The notes under the pieces: model-generated
Told to the model about the DNA's origin: nothing
Database searches by the model: none
The model's input: the letters and a program-made list of their open reading frames with translations, nothing else
In this document: one piece after another, positions 59,841-64,000 of the stretch
How positions within the stretch are numbered: position 1 is the stretch's first letter
Layout of the letters: each line of letters opens with the position of its first letter
Program-made: the position numbers and the translations under genes
From: CAVYGN01 sp964413265
GTDB taxonomy: Bacteria > Spirochaetota > Brevinematia > Brevinematales > JAOACQ01
NCBI GenBank assembly: GCA_964413265.1
Contig: CAYPRX010000041.1
Span: 1 to 64,000 of the forward strand
Direction of reading: 5' to 3'
DNA: 64,000 bases

Positions 59841-61811
59841 ATGAACAATACCGCGGATTATAACGCCGAATCAATCGCAGCCTTGAACTATCCCGAAGGG
59901 ATAAGAAGAAGGCCCGATATGTATATCGGCGATAGAGGTATGGACGGATTTCATCATCTCGCTTACGAGATTATAGATAATTCCACGGATGAACATCTGG
60001 CGGGTTTCGCTAAAAATATCAGGGTGTCGCTTCTGGGTCCTTCACTGATTGAGGTTGAAGACGACGGCAGGGGCATACCCGTAGATATGCATCCAACAGA
60101 AAAGATATCGGCAATAGAAGTAGTGCTGACCAAGCTTCATTCAGGCGGAAAGTTTGACAGGAACTCCTACAAGGTTTCAGGCGGTCTCCACGGAGTAGGC
60201 CTGTCAGTAGTGAATGCACTTTCCGAATTCCTGGAAGTCGATGTTTTCAGGGACGGCAGTCATTATTTGATCCGTTTTGAAAAGGGCATCAAGGCAATCG
60301 AACTTAAAGTTTTGGGAGCCTCTAAAAAAATCGGCACCATTGTAAGATTCAAACCAGATCCTGAAATATTCCAGGACCAGAAATTCTCATCAAGCGCTAT
60401 AACGTCAAGGCTCAGGGAAATCGCCTTTTTAAATCCGGGGCTTTCAATTCTTTTTGAGGACAGGCTTACGGAAGATCCGGACAAACCGTCTAGTTACCTC
60501 TCCAAAACATACAGGTATCAAAACGGCATAGTCGAATTCATTAAAAACGAACTCAATAAGGATATGGAAGTGATTTTTCCCGAGCCTATCCGGATAGAGG
60601 GAGAGAGTGAGGGTATCGAAGTCGAAGTTGTTTTCCAGTATCGCAATACAGGCGACGAACCTGAAATTTACAGTTACGTGAATAGCATCCATACAAAAAA
60701 CCATGGCATCCATGTCGACGCGTTCTGGATGGCTTACGAAAAGGTCATGAAGAAATTTGCCGTAAGGCTTAATCTGGATAAAAATGCAGAAAAGGTGGAG
60801 AAAAAGACCCTGGCCTTCGGCCTTACCTGCGTGATAAACACCAAGATCCCCAACGCAGAATTCAAGGGCCAGACTAAAGACAAACTTACCGAACCGATTG
60901 AAGCCAGGACAATCATCCGCGATATCCTTGATAAGAACCTGTCGATCTATTTTGAAAAGAACATAGAATTGTCAGAAGAGATCGTCAAAAAAGCCATAAT
61001 CGAATTAAAGGCCCTCCAGGAAGCCGAGAAGGCAAGAGAAGGCGTGAGGACAGGGCTCGGAAGGGGTAAAAGAGGAACAGCGGCAATCATTGCCGGGAAA
61101 CTGGCCGATTGTTCCTCAAAGAAAAAGGAGCTCAGGGAATTGTTCATCGTGGAAGGAGATTCCGCCGGAGGTTCTGCCAAGCAGGGAAGGGACAGGGAGA
61201 TACAGGCGATTCTTCCTCTCAGGGGTAAGATTTTAAATGTCGAAAAGAAGATAGAAAAAAGTGCTCTCAATCTTATCCTTGCCAATGAGGAAATAAAAAC
61301 GATGATAGCTGTTCTCGGTACCGGCTATTACACTAATTTCGAGATAGAAAAGCTTAATTACTATAAGATCATTATCATGACCGATGCAGACGTCGACGGG
61401 GAGCATATAAAGACCCTGCTTCTGACGTTCTTTTACCGTTTTATGCGCCAGCTCATCGAGAATGGTAATATTTATGTGGCCCGTCCCCCACTGTACAAGA
61501 TATCAGCCGGGAAACAAATCTATTATGCATACAGCGATGCTGAGAGGGACAGTCTGCTTAAAACCAAATTTAAGAATTTAAAATTTGAAATACAGCGATA
61601 CAAAGGCCTCGGGGAGATGAACCCGGAACAGCTCTGGGAAACTACGATGAATCCTGAAACAAGAAAAATGACCCGGGTCGCAATAACGGATTTCGACGAG
61701 GCGGAGAATATGATAAAGGTCCTGATGGGTGAAGATACAAATACAGGCGAGAGAAAGAGGTTTATCCTTTCCAATGTTAATTTTGTGACAAATGTTGACG
61801 ATATCATTTAA
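59841..61811 (+). CDS. Type IIA topoisomerase subunit B (GyrB/ParE)
   Basis: A 656-residue ATPase subunit. It has the GHKL site (EIIDNSTDEHLAGFA, EDDGRGIPVDMH, SGGLHGVGLSVVNALS), the transducer with QTKDKLTEP, and the TOPRIM domain (ELFIVEGDSAGGSAKQGRDREIQAILPLRGKILN, MTDADVDGEHIKTLLLTFFYR) plus YKGLGEMNPEQLWETTM. Whether it is GyrB or ParE cannot be decided, since no partner A subunit is adjacent. ATG 59841 has GGAGGGG; the frame continues five codons upstream. Confidence 0.94.
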   Translation: MNNTADYNAESIAALNYPEGIRRRPDMYIGDRGMDGFHHLAYEIIDNSTDEHLAGFAKNIRVSLLGPSLIEVEDDGRGIPVDMHPTEKISAIEVVLTKLHSGGKFDRNSYKVSGGLHGVGLSVVNALSEFLEVDVFRDGSHYLIRFEKGIKAIELKVLGASKKIGTIVRFKPDPEIFQDQKFSSSAITSRLREIAFLNPGLSILFEDRLTEDPDKPSSYLSKTYRYQNGIVEFIKNELNKDMEVIFPEPIRIEGESEGIEVEVVFQYRNTGDEPEIYSYVNSIHTKNHGIHVDAFWMAYEKVMKKFAVRLNLDKNAEKVEKKTLAFGLTCVINTKIPNAEFKGQTKDKLTEPIEARTIIRDILDKNLSIYFEKNIELSEEIVKKAIIELKALQEAEKAREGVRTGLGRGKRGTAAIIAGKLADCSSKKKELRELFIVEGDSAGGSAKQGRDREIQAILPLRGKILNVEKKIEKSALNLILANEEIKTMIAVLGTGYYTNFEIEKLNYYKIIIMTDADVDGEHIKTLLLTFFYRFMRQLIENGNIYVARPPLYKISAGKQIYYAYSDAERDSLLKTKFKNLKFEIQRYKGLGEMNPEQLWETTMNPETRKMTRVAITDFDEAENMIKVLMGEDTNTGERKRFILSNVNFVTNVDDII

Positions 61812-61816
61812 TGGAT

Positions 61817-61860
61817 TTGATTATTTTGAACCCGCGTCTTATAATATAACTCAGAGTTAT
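61817..61860 (+). promoter_or_regulatory. Promoter of rpmB with a palindrome at the start site
   Basis: TTGATT (61817-61822), a 17-bp spacer and TATAAT (61840-61845). Immediately after, ATAACTCAGAGTTAT (61846-61860) is a perfect 7-1-7 palindrome covering the expected transcription start. Confidence 0.65.
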
Positions 61861-61881
61861 CCCCTTATTGCGGAGGAATAG

Positions 61882-62073
61882 ATGTCAAGAAAATGCGATG
61901 TATGCGGAAAAGGGCCGATGTACGGAAATAATGTCTCTCATTCAAATAGAAAAACCAAAACCCGCTGGGAACCGAATCTAAAAAAGGTCAAGGCTGTCAT
62001 CAACGGAGAGATCAAAAAAATCAAGATCTGTATGGACTGCCTTCACGCCGGAAAAGTCGATATAAAGCTTTAA
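61882..62073 (+). CDS. rpmB: Ribosomal protein L28
   Basis: A 63-residue large-subunit protein with the family sequence MSRKCDVCGKGPMYGNNVSH, RKTKTRWEPNLKKVKAV, and a second C-x2-C pair (CMDCLHAGKV). Both CxxC pairs are present, so this is the zinc-binding C+ form. ATG 61882 has GGAGG. It ends seven bases before the convergent purA stop. Confidence 0.97.
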   Translation: MSRKCDVCGKGPMYGNNVSHSNRKTKTRWEPNLKKVKAVINGEIKKIKICMDCLHAGKVDIKL

Positions 62074-62080
62074 CGGAATT

Positions 62081-63355
62081 TTACCTGACAATCACCTCAT
62101 CTCTTTCGAATCCTGTTGATATGTATGATATTTTCTTTTCAAGGCATAGTTCAAGGAATTCTACATACCTTCTGGCAGAATGAGGGAGTTTTGAAAAGTC
62201 GCGGATACCATAAGTCTTTTCCTTCCACCCCTCGATCTCAGTATAAACAGGTTCAATTTCGTTAAGTTCCTCTATTGTTGAAGGGAAGTAATTGATCACG
62301 CTTCCGTCTTTCTTTTTATATCCTGTACAGACGCTGATTTTTTCCAGTTCGTCAAGGACATCAAGCTTGGTAAGGAAGAGCTCCATTACTCCCCCCACCC
62401 CAATCGAATAACGGACTGAAACGGCGTCAAACCATCCGCAGCGCCTTGGTCTGCCGGTTGTTGCGCCGAATTCCTGTCCCAGATTTCTCAGGCACCCGCC
62501 CCTTTCATCATCAAGCTCAGTCGGGAAGGGACCTTCGCCTACCCTCGTAGTATATGCCTTCGTAATCCCTAAAATGTTGGCAAAAGACGATGCCCCTATA
62601 CCGCTTCCGGACAGTGCACCAGCCGCGATGGTGGTCGAGGATGTCACATATGGATAAGTACCGAAGTCCAGGTCCAGCAGGGATGCCTGGGCCCCCTCGA
62701 AGAGAATATTTTTTCTCTGGGCATTGGCTTCCTGGAGTATTTTTTCTGTGTAAGCGACGAATGGCTTGAGCGTATCCCTGAATCCAAGCAGTTCCTCTGT
62801 CATTGAGTCTACCGTCGGATAATCACTCAGACGATAATAATTCTTTATAATATATTCCTTGACTTCAAAGGATTGAGCGATTTTGTCCCTCAATATCTTT
62901 TTATCCCCGTACAGGTCGGATATTCTTATGCCAAGACGGTCAGCCTTATCCGCGTAAGCCGGTCCAATTCCGCGCTGGGTTGTGCCAATGGCGCTGCTCT
63001 TATTCAATTCTTTCGCTTTATCAAGTATCTTATGATAAGGCATAACGATATGCGCCCTGTTGCTGAGGAATACCCTTCCGCTTATATCGATCTCACCGGC
63101 TATGAGGTTTATTTCCCTTAAAAATTCCTCTACATCGAGCACAACTCCGTTCCCAATCACAACCTTGACATTTTCATTGAGGATTCCGGAGGGTACAAGG
63201 TGAAAAACGATTTTCTTTCCCCCCGTTCTGACTGTATGCCCGGCATTAGCACCACCCTGGAAACGTACAACGTAATCAAAATCCCTCGCCAGGTAGTCAA
63301 TGACCTTAGCCTTACCTTCATCGCCCCATTGCGTACCCAAAATCACGTAAATCAT
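62081..63355 (-). CDS. purA: Adenylosuccinate synthetase
   Basis: Converts IMP, aspartate and GTP to adenylosuccinate. The 424-residue protein has the N-terminal GTQWGDEGKAKVIDYLA (P-loop with catalytic Asp), GGANAGHTV with the catalytic His, GTTQRGIGPAYADKADR, FEGAQASLLDLDFGTYPYVTSS, TTGRPRRCGWFD, and the C-terminal GFERDEVIV. Length is typical. It lies 14 bases after the lnt gene on the same strand and is convergent with rpmB. Confidence 0.98.
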   Translation of the reverse strand: MIYVILGTQWGDEGKAKVIDYLARDFDYVVRFQGGANAGHTVRTGGKKIVFHLVPSGILNENVKVVIGNGVVLDVEEFLREINLIAGEIDISGRVFLSNRAHIVMPYHKILDKAKELNKSSAIGTTQRGIGPAYADKADRLGIRISDLYGDKKILRDKIAQSFEVKEYIIKNYYRLSDYPTVDSMTEELLGFRDTLKPFVAYTEKILQEANAQRKNILFEGAQASLLDLDFGTYPYVTSSTTIAAGALSGSGIGASSFANILGITKAYTTRVGEGPFPTELDDERGGCLRNLGQEFGATTGRPRRCGWFDAVSVRYSIGVGGVMELFLTKLDVLDELEKISVCTGYKKKDGSVINYFPSTIEELNEIEPVYTEIEGWKEKTYGIRDFSKLPHSARRYVEFLELCLEKKISYISTGFERDEVIVR

Positions 63356-63369
63356 AAGAACCTCTGATA

Positions 63370-64000
63370 TCAGGCTTTTCTTTTAACTTTCTTCAGCCCT
63401 GATTTTTTAAATGTATTATTATTAGGTCCGGAAACAGCAGTAAAACTATCTCTTAATACTGCGAAAACAAAAAGAAACGCTGCAACAAGGGAAACAACGT
63501 ACGGGAAAATAAAGCCGTACATGACATAGAAAGTCTGCAGACCTGGATCAATCAGAGGTACAGATCCTATGTAAAAGCCTCTTTTGTAATCTCCAATCCC
63601 TCCCTCGAACAGTCCTGTGATATCAACTATACCGGTAACCCCTGTATTTGTCGCTCTCGCAATCGGCCTTCTGACCGATACCGCGGTAAGTATTGAACCC
63701 GCGAGCATCTGCCACATGGGATGCCTGAAGCCCTCCTTATAGGCCCAACCCGCATCGGTCGCATTGATAAAATAATTCACACCCTTTAAGATAAATTTTC
63801 TGGCAAGCTGGGAAAACTGGTCCTCATAACAGATCAGAACCCTGAACCTGGATTTCCTGCCCTGTATTATATTGAATATTGTCGAAGGAGTGTAGGATCC
63901 GGCACCTTCGATATTCATAATATCCCTTACAAAGGGGATGGAATCATAAACAGGCATCCATTCACCGAAAGGGACAAGATGGATTTTAGAATTCTCCTGG
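63370..64000 (-). CDS. lnt: Apolipoprotein N-acyltransferase, 5' partial
   Basis: The C-terminal ~210 residues of Lnt, which adds the N-terminal fatty acid to lipoproteins in the inner membrane. Coding runs off the right edge: upstream of 63957 the frame reads NSKIHLVPFGEW, containing the nitrilase-triad Lys. The catalytic Cys is in VLICYEDQFS, and ATDAGWAYKEGFRHPMWQMLAGSILTAVSVRRPIARATNTG is the conserved N-W-F-type loop. A final transmembrane helix (about 150-170 of the visible part) and a basic tail follow. The membrane domain and the first triad Glu are outside the window. Confidence 0.95.
   Translation of the reverse strand, partial: QENSKIHLVPFGEWMPVYDSIPFVRDIMNIEGAGSYTPSTIFNIIQGRKSRFRVLICYEDQFSQLARKFILKGVNYFINATDAGWAYKEGFRHPMWQMLAGSILTAVSVRRPIARATNTGVTGIVDITGLFEGGIGDYKRGFYIGSVPLIDPGLQTFYVMYGFIFPYVVSLVAAFLFVFAVLRDSFTAVSGPNNNTFKKSGLKKVKRKA

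Overview
The window is a stretch of chromosome from a Gram-negative bacterium with moderate G+C and AT-rich intergenic DNA. An outer membrane is indicated by lpxD, lnt, a LolA-like carrier and several lipoproteins. Motility is indicated by fliS and fapA. Isoprenoids come from the DXP route (ispH), and energy metabolism includes a ferredoxin-linked 2-oxoacid oxidoreductase (korDABC) and an ETF/acyl-CoA dehydrogenase set. Bactofilin, a relaxed lipobox, and an acidic protein whose C-terminal tail resembles tails I recall from treponemal proteins point weakly to a deep-branching spirochaete-like lineage. That placement is inference; no marker was aligned.

Layout. 1-920: an AT-rich partial reductase-domain gene, tRNA-Ser(GCU) and a 227-bp imperfect palindrome. 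921-5189 (minus): leuS, an HD-domain gene and a TauE-type permease whose start appears to be non-AUG. 5330-13657 (plus): PHP phosphoesterase, bactofilin, map, nadB, aroC and two secreted proteins built from 30-residue repeats. 13664-18849: a small exported protein (minus), then a SpoIIE phosphatase fused to an RsbW-like kinase domain, rsmH, an ftsL-like gene and truA. 18827-25854 (minus): cdsA, uppS and frr, then acyl-CoA dehydrogenase, etfA, etfB and an NMO/FabK-family flavoprotein. 26139-29780: polyprenyl synthase (plus), ispH (minus) and a degenerate histidine kinase (plus). 29790-43011 (minus): acyl-CoA synthetase, Ap4A phosphorylase, then a tight korD-korA-korB-korC-PBP1A-radical-SAM operon, lpxD and a P-type ATPase. 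43149-45833 (plus): Yip1 protein, tRNA-Leu(CAG) with a LolA-like gene directly behind it, a lipoprotein and rsfS. 45820-51088: the nitrogen block, with glnD, glnB and amtB on the minus strand and a divergent second PII gene on the plus strand. 51264-56142 (plus): slipin and the fliS-acidic protein-GAF protein-fapA cluster. 56156-64000: a PyrK-like reductase, secreted MsrAB, trpF, a rhodanese lipoprotein, gyrB/parE, rpmB, purA and the 3' part of lnt.

How genes work together. amtB and the plus-strand PII gene face each other across 437 bp, and each has a GG-N10-GC sigma-54-type promoter; GlnD encoded nearby would uridylylate both PII proteins. The NMO-etfB-etfA-acyl-CoA dehydrogenase run forms one fatty-acid or branched-acid oxidation unit behind a consensus promoter with operator-like repeats. 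frr-uppS-cdsA is a common translation/envelope cluster whose promoter lies inside a perfect 16-bp inverted repeat. The fliS cluster has a possible sigma-28 promoter.

Most genes are conserved housekeeping functions. The least explained items are the tandem 30-residue-repeat secreted proteins, the palindrome at 680-906, the COG1031-like radical SAM enzyme, the two degenerate signalling domains and the palindromes placed on promoters. All calls come from reading the sequence by eye; no database search, alignment or folding was run.
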